Assembly (NCBI RefSeq): GCF_004123905.1
Contig: NZ_MZXW01000041.1
Location: forward strand, 1-64,000
Source of the DNA: Bradyrhizobium betae
Lineage (GTDB): Bacteria > Pseudomonadota > Alphaproteobacteria > Rhizobiales > Xanthobacteraceae
Reading direction: 5' to 3'
Length of the DNA: 64,000 nt
Shown here: positions 8,160 to 16,842 of the stretch, piece by piece
Numbering within the stretch: position 1 is the first letter of the stretch
How the letters are laid out: each line of letters begins with the position of its first letter
Translations under genes and position numbers: made by a program
Notes under the pieces: model-generated
The model's database searches: none
What the model was told of the DNA's origin: nothing
What the model saw: only the letters and a program-made list of their open reading frames with translations

Positions 8160-9158
8160 TTACTTCCCCGCCTTCTGGTCCAGCCGCATCAGCATCAGCC
8201 GCGCGGCGGCCAGCACGAAGAACGTCAGCACGAACAGCAGGAGGCCGAGCAGGATCAGGCCGGACTGGTGCAGGCCGTCGCTCTCGGCGAACTCGGACGC
8301 GATCGCCGCCGAGATCGTGGTGCCCGGCGCGAAGATCGATGAGGAGATGCGGAACGAGTTGCCGATGATGAAGGTCACCGCCATGGTCTCGCCGAGTGCG
8401 CGGCCCAGCGCCAGCATGACGCCGCCGATGATGCCGACGCGGGTGTAGGGGATCACCACGCTGCGGACGACTTCCCAGGTGGTGCAGCCGACGCCGTAGG
8501 CGGCTTCTTTCAGCACCGGCGGCACCGTCTTGAACACGTCGACCGAGATCGAGGTGATGAAGGGCAGCACCATGATCGAGAGGATCAGCGCCGCATTGAA
8601 CAGGCTGAGATAGGACGGGGGACCTGCGAAGATCGCGCCGAGAACGGGGACGCCGTCGAAGGTCTTGATCATGAAGGGCTGGAACGTGTTGGCCAGGAAC
8701 GGACCCAGCACGAAGAAGCCCCACATGCCGTAGATGATCGAGGGGATGCCGGCGAGCAGCTCGATCGCCATGCCGATCGGGCGGCGCAGCCATTGCGGGC
8801 AGAGCTCGGTGAGGAAGATCGCAATGCCGAGACCGACCGGAATGGCGATCAGCATCGCGATGAAGGAGGTCACGAGCGTGCCGTACATCGGGCCGAGCGC
8901 ACCGAGCACGGGAGGATCTGCCGACGGCGCCCAGCGCTGCGTCCACAGGAAGGCGAAGCCGAATTCCTTCATCGCCGGGTAGGCACCGACGATCAACGAC
9001 ACGATGATGCCGCCGAGGATCAGCAGCACCGAGATCGCGGAGAGCCGCGTGATCCAGTAGAAGGTGACGTCACCGAGCTTGAACGCGCTCAACGCCTTGG
9101 CGCGATCATACGGTCCGGCGGCCTCAATTATATTGCTCTCGACAGCCATCTCAGCCAC
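8160..9158 (-). CDS. pstC: Phosphate ABC transporter permease PstC
   Basis: This is a 332-residue permease that partners PstA. It has a long hydrophilic N-terminus, a first membrane helix near residues 36-60, and a large loop (FLWTQRWAPSADPPVLGALG). The permease core carries the EAAYGVGCTTWEVVRSVVIPYT coupling region and RALGETMAVTFIIGNS. A second ATG at 9149 (MAVESN) is possible. It is separated from pstS by 135 bp that include a hairpin. Confidence 0.95.
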   Translation of the reverse strand: MAEMAVESNIIEAAGPYDRAKALSAFKLGDVTFYWITRLSAISVLLILGGIIVSLIVGAYPAMKEFGFAFLWTQRWAPSADPPVLGALGPMYGTLVTSFIAMLIAIPVGLGIAIFLTELCPQWLRRPIGMAIELLAGIPSIIYGMWGFFVLGPFLANTFQPFMIKTFDGVPVLGAIFAGPPSYLSLFNAALILSIMVLPFITSISVDVFKTVPPVLKEAAYGVGCTTWEVVRSVVIPYTRVGIIGGVMLALGRALGETMAVTFIIGNSFRISSSIFAPGTTISAAIASEFAESDGLHQSGLILLGLLLFVLTFFVLAAARLMLMRLDQKAGK

Positions 9159-9214
9159 GCCGATCCCCTGTGCCCGTTTTATATACGCTTGTTGCGGTCT
9201 TCTTGTCGGTCTTG

Positions 9215-9248
9215 CGCTCCGGATGCGGCGGGAGGCCGATCCGGAGCG
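9215..9248 (-). terminator. Hairpin between pstS and pstC
   Basis: Arms cgctccggat (9215-9224) and atccggagcg (9239-9248) form a perfect 10-bp stem without a T-tract. A second inverted repeat (gtcccgg at 9261-9267, ccgggac at 9278-9284) sits next to it. Structures at this place often stabilise the binding-protein mRNA or reduce read-through, giving more PstS than membrane subunits. Confidence 0.5.
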
Positions 9249-9293
9249 GAAGTTTCGTGGGTCCCGGCACTGGCCGTCCGGGACAAGAGCGCC

Positions 9294-10307
9294 CTAGCTC
9301 TTGATCTCGGCAGCCCAGGTCTTCTCGATCAGGGTCACGACGCCCGCGGGCATCGGGATGTAGTCGAGCTCTTCAGCCGCCTTGCCGCCGTTCTTGAAGG
9401 CCCAGCGGAAGAACTTGATGGCTTCCTGCGAGGCCGCCTTGTCGGTGGCGTCCTTGTGCATGAGGATGAAGGTCGCCGCAGTGATCGGCCAGGACTTCTC
9501 GCCGGGCTGGTCGGTCAGGATGACGTAGTAGCCGGGAGCCTTGGCCCAATCAGCGTTGGAAGCGGCCGCCTGGAAGGCCTCGACGGTCGGCTGCACCGTC
9601 TTGCCGGCCTTGTTGACGAGGCCGGTGTAGGTCAGCTTGTTCTGCTTGGCATAGGCGTACTCGACGTAGCCGATCGAGTTCTTGGTCTGGCTGATGTTGC
9701 CCGACACGCCTTCGTTGCCCTTGGCGCCGACGCCGACCGGCCACTCGACCGCGGTGCCCTCACCGACCTTGCTCTTCCAGTCCGCGCTGGCCTTGGCGAG
9801 GTAGTTGGTGAAGTTGAAGGTGGTGCCCGAACCGTCCGAGCGGCGGACCACGGTGATCGCGTCCGACGGCAGCTTCACGTTCGGATTGAGCTTCTTGATC
9901 GCGGCGTCGTCCCACTTGGTGATCTTGCCGAGATAGATGCTGGCGAGGGTCTCGCCGTCGAACACCATCTCACCGGGCTTCACGCCCTCGATGTTGACGA
10001 CGGGAACGATGGCGCCCATCACCATCGGCCACTGGACGAGGCCGTCCTTCTCGAGCTGCTCGGCCTTGAGCGGCGCGTCGCTGGCGCCGAAGGTCACGGT
10101 CTTGGCCTGGATCTGCTTGATGCCGCCGCCGGAGCCGATCGACTGGTAGTTCAGACCGTTGCCGGTCTCCTTCTTGTAGGCGTCAGCCCACTTGGAATAG
10201 ATCGGGAACGGGAAGGTCGCACCGGCGCCCGTGATGTCGGCAGCAAAGGCCACCGTCGTCGATGCGGCGACCAAGCCAGCAGCGACGATCGTTTTGAGGA
10301 AATTCAT
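9294..10307 (-). CDS. pstS: Periplasmic phosphate-binding protein PstS
   Basis: PstS captures phosphate in the periplasm for PstCAB. The 337-residue precursor begins MNFLKTIVAAGLVAAS with a cleavable signal peptide ending near AFAADI. Phosphate-binding motifs are GAGATFPFPIY, SIGSGGGI and RSDGSGTT. The start at 10307 is preceded by GGAG on the minus strand, whereas an in-frame ATG at 10319 has no such site. It is the first gene of the pst operon, about 100 bp after a PHO box. No lipobox is present, so it should be a soluble periplasmic protein. Confidence 0.96.
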   Translation of the reverse strand: MNFLKTIVAAGLVAASTTVAFAADITGAGATFPFPIYSKWADAYKKETGNGLNYQSIGSGGGIKQIQAKTVTFGASDAPLKAEQLEKDGLVQWPMVMGAIVPVVNIEGVKPGEMVFDGETLASIYLGKITKWDDAAIKKLNPNVKLPSDAITVVRRSDGSGTTFNFTNYLAKASADWKSKVGEGTAVEWPVGVGAKGNEGVSGNISQTKNSIGYVEYAYAKQNKLTYTGLVNKAGKTVQPTVEAFQAAASNADWAKAPGYYVILTDQPGEKSWPITAATFILMHKDATDKAASQEAIKFFRWAFKNGGKAAEELDYIPMPAGVVTLIEKTWAAEIKS

Positions 10308-10406
10308 GCTGGTCTCCATACAGGGGAGCGAAGCGCCATCAGCGCCCGATCGCGCTCCCCGTGCCGCCCCTTTAGGAGCGGTCGGCTGTGCTTTTACGAA
10401 GGTTTC

Positions 10407-10424
10407 GTGACAGCTGGATGACAC
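10407..10424 (-). promoter_or_regulatory. PHO box upstream of pstS
   Basis: On the minus strand the site reads GTGTCAT-CCAG-CTGTCAC: two 7-bp repeats with a 4-bp spacer, matching the known PhoB-binding pattern (consensus CTGTCAT-N4-CTGTCAY) at nearly all positions. It lies about 100 bp before the pstS start and just after the phoR stop, giving the pst operon its own promoter. Confidence 0.85.
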
Positions 10425-10451
10425 TCTCAAGCGATTGAAATCGCTAGAGTT

Positions 10452-11750
10452 TCATGTTTGCGCCGGTGCCTTGGCCTGGGGAAAACAGGCGGTGAAAGTG
10501 GCACCCTGCTTGGGCACGCTTTCGATCACAAGCCGGCCGCGATGGCGGTTAAGAATATGTTTCACCAGCGATAATCCGAGCCCGGTGCCGCCCTGCGAGC
10601 GGCTGTCGCCGACGTCGACCCGGTAGAACCGCTCGGTCAGTCGCGGCAGATGTTCCGGCGCGATGCCGGGGCCGAAATCGCGGACCAGGACCCGGATTTC
10701 CTGAGTTCCATCAGTGGCCGCGCCCGATGTGAGCGACACGATGACGCGTCCGCCCGAGGCGCCGTATTTGAGCGCGTTCTCGATCAGGTTCTCGAACAGG
10801 CGGAGCAGCTCCTCGCGGTCGCCCGCAATCATCACCGGCGTATCAGGCAGATGGATCTCGACCTCGACCTGGCGCTCGCGCGCCAGCGGCTCGAGCCCGT
10901 CTGCGACCTGGCGGATGATCGGCAGCAGGTCCACCAGGGTATCGGGCCGCACATGGGCCGACAGTTCGACCCGCGACAGCGACAGCAGATCGTCGATCAG
11001 GCGCGCCATGCGGGTGGCCTGGTTGTGCATGATGCCGAGGAAGCGCTCGCGCGCCTTGGGATCGTCCCTGGCCTGGCCCTGGAGCGTGTCGATGAAGCCC
11101 GACAGCGCGGCCAGCGGGGTGCGCAGCTCGTGGCTGGCATTGGCGACGAAGTCGGCGCGCATCTCCTCGACCCGGCGCAGTGGCGTCTGGTCGTGGAAGG
11201 TCATCAGCATGCATTTGTCGGCGCCGCCGAAGCTGGTCGGCACCGGCACCGGCGTGATGATCAGCTCCATCCAGCGATCGACCGGGACATGGTCGAGATA
11301 AGTCGCGCGCCGCGGTTCCGTGGTCGCGATCGACTCGCGCAGCGCCGTGATGATCTCCGGCGAGCGCAGCGCGAACTGGGCAAGCTCGTTCCGGCGCAGC
11401 GCCGGCGCGAGCTGCGCGGCGGCCGCATTGAGATGGATGACGCGGCCGGCGCGGTCGAGCAGCACCGCCGGATCCGGCATGCCGGCGACGACCGCAGCCA
11501 CTGCGGCGCTCTCGACCGGATTGATGCGGCGGGTGTCGTCGCGCGAGGCGGCGGTATCGTGCAGCCGCCACGGGATCAGGGCCGCAACGGCGATGCAGAG
11601 CAACACGGCAATGGCGTGCAGCGCCGACAATTCGCCGAGCGAGACCACGACCGACAACGCCAGCGCCGCGGCGATCAGGATGATCGTCGAGTGCCGCAGC
11701 CGGTCGGACCAGGGCTGGGCGGTGGGAGACGATGGGGCGTCGATCGCCAT
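10452..11750 (-). CDS. phoR: Phosphate regulon sensor kinase PhoR
   Basis: PhoR is a 432-residue membrane histidine kinase that phosphorylates PhoB when phosphate is scarce. Two hydrophobic helices occupy about residues 21-38 and 43-60, followed by a PAS-like domain (about 85-190). The phosphorylated histidine is H207 in ASHELRTPLAALSGF, and the ATPase domain has N (ENALKYGA), G1 (DFGPGI) and G2 (GGTGLGLSLV) boxes. It lacks a large periplasmic domain, as usual for PhoR. Here phoR is upstream of pstS, separated by the PHO box, so it may be transcribed separately from phoB. Confidence 0.94.
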   Translation of the reverse strand: MAIDAPSSPTAQPWSDRLRHSTIILIAAALALSVVVSLGELSALHAIAVLLCIAVAALIPWRLHDTAASRDDTRRINPVESAAVAAVVAGMPDPAVLLDRAGRVIHLNAAAAQLAPALRRNELAQFALRSPEIITALRESIATTEPRRATYLDHVPVDRWMELIITPVPVPTSFGGADKCMLMTFHDQTPLRRVEEMRADFVANASHELRTPLAALSGFIDTLQGQARDDPKARERFLGIMHNQATRMARLIDDLLSLSRVELSAHVRPDTLVDLLPIIRQVADGLEPLARERQVEVEIHLPDTPVMIAGDREELLRLFENLIENALKYGASGGRVIVSLTSGAATDGTQEIRVLVRDFGPGIAPEHLPRLTERFYRVDVGDSRSQGGTGLGLSLVKHILNRHRGRLVIESVPKQGATFTACFPQAKAPAQT

Positions 11751-11797
11751 CGGGGCGGGCTTCTCCTAGGGGGCTCGTTTCAGCGACCAGGTGCCGG

Positions 11798-12856
11798 TCA
11801 GGCGCCGCTGTCGCTGCGCTCTCTCACATAGGCGGCTTCAGGCGCCGGGCCGCCGGGGTCGAGCTTGAGTGCCGCCTGCTGCAAACGCTTCGATCGAGTG
11901 CCGATGATAACTTCGCGAAACGTCAGCAAGATTACAGATATGACGAAAGGGGACAGATAATAGAGGACGCGGAACAGCAGCATACCGCCGAGCAACTCCT
12001 CCCGGTCCATCTGCCAGAGCCCGACCAGCATGGCGGCGTCGAACACCCCGAGGCCTCCGGGCGAGTGGCTGGCAAAGCCGAGCAGGGTGGCCGAGACGAA
12101 GATCACCGCGACCACGACGAAGCCGAGATTGGGCTCGTCCGGGACCAGCACGTACATCGCAAGCGCGCAGAAGCCGAGATCGACGATGCCGATCGCGATC
12201 TGGAGCAGCGTCAGCGGACCGCCCGGCAGCACCACGGTCCAGGGACCACGGCCGACCACCCGGGGCTGGGTCCAGACCCAGACCACATAACCGACCAGCG
12301 CCACGATGATCATCAGCGCCATCGTGCGGTTCAGCCAGGCCGGAAGCATGTCGATCGAGGCCGCCGCCTCCGGATGATAGGAGATGCCGAGACCGAGCAC
12401 GGCGGCATTGCCGAGCCAGAAGGTCAGGCCGGCAAGGAAGCAGATCTTTGCGACGTCGATCGCGTTCAGCCCATAGGCCGAGTAGATGCGGTAGCGCACC
12501 GCGCCGCCGGTGAAGACACTGGCACCGACATTGTGACCGATCGAATAGCTGGTGAAGGCCGCGAGTGCATTGACGCGGTAGGGCACATGGGAATGACCGA
12601 TCGCGCGCACGGCGAACAAATCGTAGAACGTCAGCGTGAAATAGCCCGCGGCAACGAACAGCGCCGCCATCGCAATCTGGCGCGGCTCGGTGCTCTTGAT
12701 CGCCTCGATCACCTCGTTGGTGTCGATGCCGCGCAGCATGTGGTAAAGCACATAGCACGCGATACCGATGACCGCGACGCTGATCACAACTCCAAGCTTA
12801 TGCAGGATTTGCTTCTGGCGCAGAATCGTCATCGCCCTGCGTATGGCTTCCAGCAT
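11798..12856 (-). CDS. YbhN/UPF0104 family membrane protein (MprF flippase-like)
   Basis: This 352-residue integral membrane protein has about eight hydrophobic segments. It resembles the N-terminal transmembrane part of lysylphosphatidylglycerol synthase (UPF0104/YbhN). Recognisable features are FTSYSIGHNVGASVFTGGAVRYR near residue 100 and the FASHSPGGLGVFDAAM motif near 265. There is no C-terminal synthase domain. The family is associated with lipid translocation, but the substrate cannot be read from sequence. It is 47 bp upstream of phoR and may share its transcript. Confidence 0.8.
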   Translation of the reverse strand: MLEAIRRAMTILRQKQILHKLGVVISVAVIGIACYVLYHMLRGIDTNEVIEAIKSTEPRQIAMAALFVAAGYFTLTFYDLFAVRAIGHSHVPYRVNALAAFTSYSIGHNVGASVFTGGAVRYRIYSAYGLNAIDVAKICFLAGLTFWLGNAAVLGLGISYHPEAAASIDMLPAWLNRTMALMIIVALVGYVVWVWTQPRVVGRGPWTVVLPGGPLTLLQIAIGIVDLGFCALAMYVLVPDEPNLGFVVVAVIFVSATLLGFASHSPGGLGVFDAAMLVGLWQMDREELLGGMLLFRVLYYLSPFVISVILLTFREVIIGTRSKRLQQAALKLDPGGPAPEAAYVRERSDSGA

Positions 12857-13364
12857 CTAGACCTCGAACAACGCTTCAACGGCCGGGGTGGCCGGCGAAC
12901 AGGCGGACGACACACTGGCACTCAACGAACCTTTGCCGTCGGCTCCGGCATCGCGCATGCCCCCCGCCCTTCCACTAGCGCGTTTTGGGGCGGAGTGGAA
13001 TTCGGCAATTCGAACAAATACTCGTGCCTTCAATGTTTTAGGCAGGTTGCGGGCTCCTGATGCACGGTTTGGCGCTTTCAGCGGCAGGACTGACGCGAAT
13101 CTCCATGGCAATCCTGCGCAGGCGGCATGAAGTTTTGATGATTTCAGCCGCACAATGTTCCGTCACGCCTTAAGCCGAAATCAATCTATGGGGCGAATCC
13201 CCCTGTTGATAGAGGGGGCGCACCGCGCCGCGGCCGCTGTGCGCGCACGATTGCGTGGCCGGCGGCTCGCGCCCGCCCATCGGGTTGCACTGCGACATCA
13301 CAGAAATCATCGCAGCCGCCCATCGCGGCGGCCGCGAGGCGCATCTTGTTGGGATAGCGACTGC
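12857..13364. other. Intergenic region of about 500 bp without a supported gene
   Basis: Short open frames exist on both strands (for example 12888-13130 plus and 12857-13153 minus), but none shows a convincing ribosome site, codon bias or known motif. A small hairpin (cccct...aggggg, 13199-13218) lies downstream of the dehalogenase gene and might contribute to its termination. I see no RNA gene. Confidence 0.4.
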
Positions 13365-14297
13365 TCAGGCCGCAAGCTGCGGGCGCACCGCCTCGATACC
13401 GGCGATCCACCCGGCGACGGAGCGCCCGATCGCCTCGGGGTGATCCTCCTGGAGGAAATGCAGCCCGGCGCCGAGACGGACCAGCGCGCAGTGCTTCAGG
13501 GAGCCTGCAAACCGCTCGGCAAATTCCGGCGCCACCAGAGCTCCAGGCTCGCCGGTGAACAAGAGCTTTGGATAGGACGACGCGGCCAGCGCAGCATGCG
13601 CCGACTTGAGCGCGTCGTAGACATCAGCGGGCTCGCCTGCAATCGGCAGTTCGCGCGGAAGCGCAAGAACGGGGCGGCGGCTCTCCTGGGTCGGGAACGG
13701 CGCGCGATAGGGCGCCATCTCGTCATCGCTGAGCTTGCGCACAATGCCACCGGGCAGCACGCGCTCGACGAAGGCATTCGCCTCGAGGATTATGGCTTCG
13801 CCCTCGCCCGGCGTCCTGAACTTGCGGAAGGCCGCGCGCGCCGCCTCGGCATGATCCTGCTCTTCGGCAACCTCGGTGTAGTGGAAATCCTGCCAGGTCG
13901 GCATCGGGCGGATGAACTCCATGAAGGCAAGGCCGCGCACGAGATCCGGCCGGCGCGCGGCGAGATGAAATGCGAGCGCCGTGCCCCAATCCTGCGCGAC
14001 GAGATAGGCCGACGTGATGCCGCGTTGTTCGATGAAGGCGTCGATATAGCGGACATGGTCGAAGAAGCGGTAGGGGATGTCCGGCTTGTCGGATAGGCCG
14101 AAGCCAATGTTATCGGTCGCGATGCAATGCGCGACCGGCGACACCAGCGGCAAGATGTTGCGCCAGATGTGCGACGAGGTGGGATTGCCGTGCAGGAAGA
14201 GCGCGACCGGCGCGCCTTCCGCGCCGGTCTCGCGATAGGCCATGCTGCTTCCCAGGACGGACGCTTTGCGAATCTGGATTTCGATCGGCTTGGTCAT
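13365..14297 (-). CDS. dbjA: Haloalkane dehalogenase, DbjA/DhaA type
   Basis: This alpha/beta-hydrolase cleaves carbon-halogen bonds of haloalkanes by SN2 displacement, then hydrolysis, giving an alcohol and halide. All class HLD-II residues are present: N38 (HGNPT) and W104 for halide binding, nucleophile D103 (AQDWG), acid E127 (EFIRPMPTW) and base H280 (LHFLQED). The 310-residue length and the segment near 138-150 (FHYTEVAEEQDHAE) resemble Bradyrhizobium DbjA. The stretch after the second strand reads ATDNIGFGLSD where family members have PDLIGFGxS, an unusual pair of changes (T61, N63). The start overlaps the upstream tetR stop in ATGA, so the two are probably co-transcribed. Confidence 0.9.
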   Translation of the reverse strand: MTKPIEIQIRKASVLGSSMAYRETGAEGAPVALFLHGNPTSSHIWRNILPLVSPVAHCIATDNIGFGLSDKPDIPYRFFDHVRYIDAFIEQRGITSAYLVAQDWGTALAFHLAARRPDLVRGLAFMEFIRPMPTWQDFHYTEVAEEQDHAEAARAAFRKFRTPGEGEAIILEANAFVERVLPGGIVRKLSDDEMAPYRAPFPTQESRRPVLALPRELPIAGEPADVYDALKSAHAALAASSYPKLLFTGEPGALVAPEFAERFAGSLKHCALVRLGAGLHFLQEDHPEAIGRSVAGWIAGIEAVRPQLAA

Positions 14298-14884
14298 GTC
14301 TGCTCCCTGAACACGGTTTGGAATGCGATGGTCTTGAAGCGCTCGAGCGCTTTGGAATTGCGGTCGACCTTCATGCGCAGGATCGCGCCCTGCCAGGAGG
14401 CGAGCAGGAAGTCGGCAAGTTCCTCGGGCTCGAAATCGGATGCGATCTCGCCGCTGGTCTGGGCATCCCTGATGCAGGTGGCGAACGGCATGCGCCATTC
14501 GGCAAAGATCGCTGCGAGGCGCGCGCGCAGCAGCTCGCTGCTGCCTGATGCCTCCAGGCTGAGATCGCCAATGAGACAGCCGCGGCCATAGCCGTCGGCC
14601 TCAAGCCGACCAGTGATGATGTCGAGATAGCGCCTGAGCCGTGCGCGGGGCGTCAGCGAGGTATCGTCGAGCGCCTCGGCGACGAGGCCGCGGGTGACGT
14701 CGAAATAGCGATCAAGCACCTCGGAGGCGAAGGCCTCTTTGGAGCGGAAATGGTTAGTGAAGGACCCCTGCGGCGCGCCCGCTGCAGCGGTGACGTCGCG
14801 CACGCTGGTGCCGTGATAGCCGGTCCGGAACATGACCTTGAGACCGGCGTCGAGGATGACGTCTTTGAGCGAGGGCTTGGCCAT
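14294..14884 (-). CDS. TetR-family repressor of the dehalogenase operon
   Basis: The 196-residue product has an N-terminal TetR helix-turn-helix (VILDAGLKVMFRTGYHGTS, then VTAAAGAPQGSFTNHF) and a C-terminal ligand domain (about 70-196) with a YcdC/AefR-like outline. I choose MAKPSLKDV at 14884 because the palindromic operator starts eight bases upstream; the longer frame would run through the operator. It is upstream of and overlapping dbjA, so it likely controls its own expression and that of dbjA. The inducer is unknown. Confidence 0.88.
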   Translation of the reverse strand: MAKPSLKDVILDAGLKVMFRTGYHGTSVRDVTAAAGAPQGSFTNHFRSKEAFASEVLDRYFDVTRGLVAEALDDTSLTPRARLRRYLDIITGRLEADGYGRGCLIGDLSLEASGSSELLRARLAAIFAEWRMPFATCIRDAQTSGEIASDFEPEELADFLLASWQGAILRMKVDRNSKALERFKTIAFQTVFREQT

Positions 14885-14892
14885 GAGTGAAA

Positions 14893-14912
14893 TAATACGT
14901 ACGTACGTATTA
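14893..14912 (-). promoter_or_regulatory. 20-bp perfect palindromic operator before tetR-dbjA
   Basis: The sequence taatacgtacgtacgtatta is its own reverse complement over all 20 bases, with a core of three tandem ACGT units. Its edge lies 8 bp from the tetR ATG, covering the leader and probably the promoter. A TetR dimer pair bound here would block tetR-dbjA transcription. Confidence 0.75.
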
Positions 14913-15007
14913 ATATCAAGCGATTTCCGATCACTCCGCAATTAGCTTGCCGATCAGGCCGTTGTCGCAATGTTGGATAGAGGCTCGTCCCCAGCGAATC
15001 TGCAGAC

Positions 15008-15304
15008 TCAGGCCGCAGGCTGGCTCCGCGAGACCACCCTGTCGCGCAGCCAGGCGCCGATGGTACAGCCCACGAGGTAGCAGGCGAACATGACGAGCCC
15101 GAGATCAAGCCAATAGCCGAAGCGGCCGGGCACCACATGCGCGAAGGAGGCTGCGACCAGCGCGGCGGCAAGTACGGCGAGCCAGCGCGCGGTCACCTTC
15201 GAGGTGCCATTGCCGCGCTGGACCACAGAAATCCAGCCCATGCAAAAGCCCAGCAGCAGCGAGCCAATCAACCAGCCCAGATGGAACGAGACAAGATAGG
15301 GCAT
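15008..15304 (-). CDS. Small membrane protein
   Basis: The 98-residue product (start MPYLVSFHLGW) has three hydrophobic stretches at roughly residues 5-23, 40-56 and 65-84, and a basic C-terminus (RDRVVSRSQ). I do not recognise the family. The ATG at 15304 follows GAGGTGACG, a good ribosome site, and lies just after the stop of the OmpA-family gene, so the two are probably translationally coupled. A GTG at 15310 is an alternative start. A role in the cell envelope alongside the OmpA protein is an inference from context only. Confidence 0.7.
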   Translation of the reverse strand: MPYLVSFHLGWLIGSLLLGFCMGWISVVQRGNGTSKVTARWLAVLAAALVAASFAHVVPGRFGYWLDLGLVMFACYLVGCTIGAWLRDRVVSRSQPAA

Positions 15305-15306
15305 CG

Positions 15307-16701
15307 TCACCTCACCAGAAATTCGATGCGGCGGTTTTGCGCCTTGCCGTCGTCGGTGTCGTTGCCGGCAACGGGCTGCGTGGCACCATAGCCGACCGCG
15401 GTGAAGCGGCTGGCGGGCAGCCCGGCCTTGACCAGATAGTCGATCACCGCCTGCGCGCGCTTCTCCGACAGAGCCTGGTTGAAGGAGTCCTCGCCGTCGG
15501 CATCGGTGTGGCCTGCGACCTCGATATCGGTGGTAGGGCAGCGCAGCGCGGTCTCGATCAGATGATCGAGAATGCCTGCGGAGTCCGGATCGATGTCGGC
15601 GCGCTTGGCGGCGAAGCGGATCTTGCCCTTGGTCAGGAGCTCAGAGAACAATTGCTGGCAGACCGTGCCGTCAACCGGGCCTGCCGCGGGCTTCACCGTG
15701 ATCTCCGACTTGTACTGCCAGTTTTTCGGGAAATCCTTGCCGAGGCCTGCGCGGATGTCGTTGGCGGCCCCCTCATAAAGCGCATCGCCCGACAGCTTCA
15801 CCTCGCGATCGGACACCACCAGCGTACCGGTCGACAGCCGCGACAGCGCCCCGAGCGCTGCCACCACGGCCGTGTTGAAGGAGGCCGGCGCGCCGATGCT
15901 GGCCTTGAGATTGTCCACGACCTTCTCGGTGAAGAATTTTCGCGACGCGCTGGTGGCAATCGCCGCATGGACATTGTTGTCGGGGACATAGCCGGTCAGC
16001 GTCACCGTCGCGGCAACCGGATCCTTGTAGGCCTGGAAGATGTAGGGCGGCGCCTTGACCTCGTTGGCGGCGATCGAGAAGCCCTCAGGCAAATTCTTCA
16101 GCGCGGCCGCAATCGCCTCCCGGCCGCCGAGGTCGCGCGCCATGCCCGACAGATTGACCTGGGTATCTGTGATCGTAATCTTGCCGTCCTTGAGCTTGCC
16201 GATCTGGTCGAGCAGCAGCATCGCGGCCGCCTCGAAGCGCGGCGGCGCGCCACGCGCCAGCCCCATCTGATCGGCCACCTCGACGCCGCCGACCTCCTTG
16301 CGAGCCGCCTCGGTCAGGCGGGTCTTCATGGAAGGCAGGGGCGCGGAGCCAGACAGCGTCACCCGGACCACGTCGCGCTCGGCATTCCAGACGAAGGGCT
16401 TTGCCTCGGGAACCAGCCGGGTCCGGTCGTCGACCAGGCGCACGCCGGGGACGAGCTCGACCGTCACGACCGCATCGCGGCGGCCTTCCTCGGAGAAGGC
16501 GTCCGCGGCCAGGCTGACGTCGCGGCCGTCCACGGCGATCCGGGTCTTGTCCAGGACGGTGTCCTTGAGGGCCGCCGAGCTGCGCGCCGACAGGTCGGCC
16601 TCGACCGGCAAGGTGTTATTCCAGGCCGCAAATCCCCACATGACGGCCAGGGGGATCAACCCCGGCCACCATTTGCTGGCCCACCTGAAAAGCTTTTGCA
16701 T
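15307..16701 (-). CDS. OmpA-family protein with BON-like repeats
   Basis: The 464-residue protein is anchored by an N-terminal hydrophobic helix (about 12-27). It then has a long repetitive region whose segments (ITDTQVNLSGMARDL, VTLTGYVPDNNV, VVSDREVKLSGDALY) look like BON-type modules. It ends in an OmpA peptidoglycan-binding domain from about residue 350 (IRFAAKRADIDPDSAGILDHL, EVAGHTDADG, NQALSEKRAQAVIDYL, NRRIEFLV). Such proteins tether the envelope to peptidoglycan. The start MQKLFRWASK at 16701 puts the helix at the N-terminus. It is paired with a small membrane protein downstream. Confidence 0.87.
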   Translation of the reverse strand: MQKLFRWASKWWPGLIPLAVMWGFAAWNNTLPVEADLSARSSAALKDTVLDKTRIAVDGRDVSLAADAFSEEGRRDAVVTVELVPGVRLVDDRTRLVPEAKPFVWNAERDVVRVTLSGSAPLPSMKTRLTEAARKEVGGVEVADQMGLARGAPPRFEAAAMLLLDQIGKLKDGKITITDTQVNLSGMARDLGGREAIAAALKNLPEGFSIAANEVKAPPYIFQAYKDPVAATVTLTGYVPDNNVHAAIATSASRKFFTEKVVDNLKASIGAPASFNTAVVAALGALSRLSTGTLVVSDREVKLSGDALYEGAANDIRAGLGKDFPKNWQYKSEITVKPAAGPVDGTVCQQLFSELLTKGKIRFAAKRADIDPDSAGILDHLIETALRCPTTDIEVAGHTDADGEDSFNQALSEKRAQAVIDYLVKAGLPASRFTAVGYGATQPVAGNDTDDGKAQNRRIEFLVR

Positions 16702-16765
16702 TCGACGACCTGAACTCTGGAACCGGAGACAAAACAAACCCTTGGCAGGCTGTCAAACCGGAAAT

Positions 16766-16783
16766 GGGGCCCTTCCGGGCCCC
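16766..16783. other. Short GC-rich hairpin between divergent genes
   Basis: Arms ggggccc and gggcccc surround a ttcc loop in the gap between the OmpA-family gene and the deacetylase gene. No T-tract follows on either strand, so its role is unclear. Confidence 0.4.
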
Positions 16784-16842
16784 TTACGTGGACAATTGGA
16801 ATAACTTTTTCTTCAAGGGTCGGTCCTTAAGCTGAAGGCGGA

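Noticed and set aside
8793..10421. 542-codon plus-strand frame across pstC and pstS
   Set aside because: It runs antisense through two certain genes and has no recognisable domain.
10650..13060. Long overlapping plus-strand frames opposite phoR and the YbhN-type gene
   Set aside because: They are antisense shadows with low-complexity Arg/His/Gln composition; the minus-strand products are clearly real.
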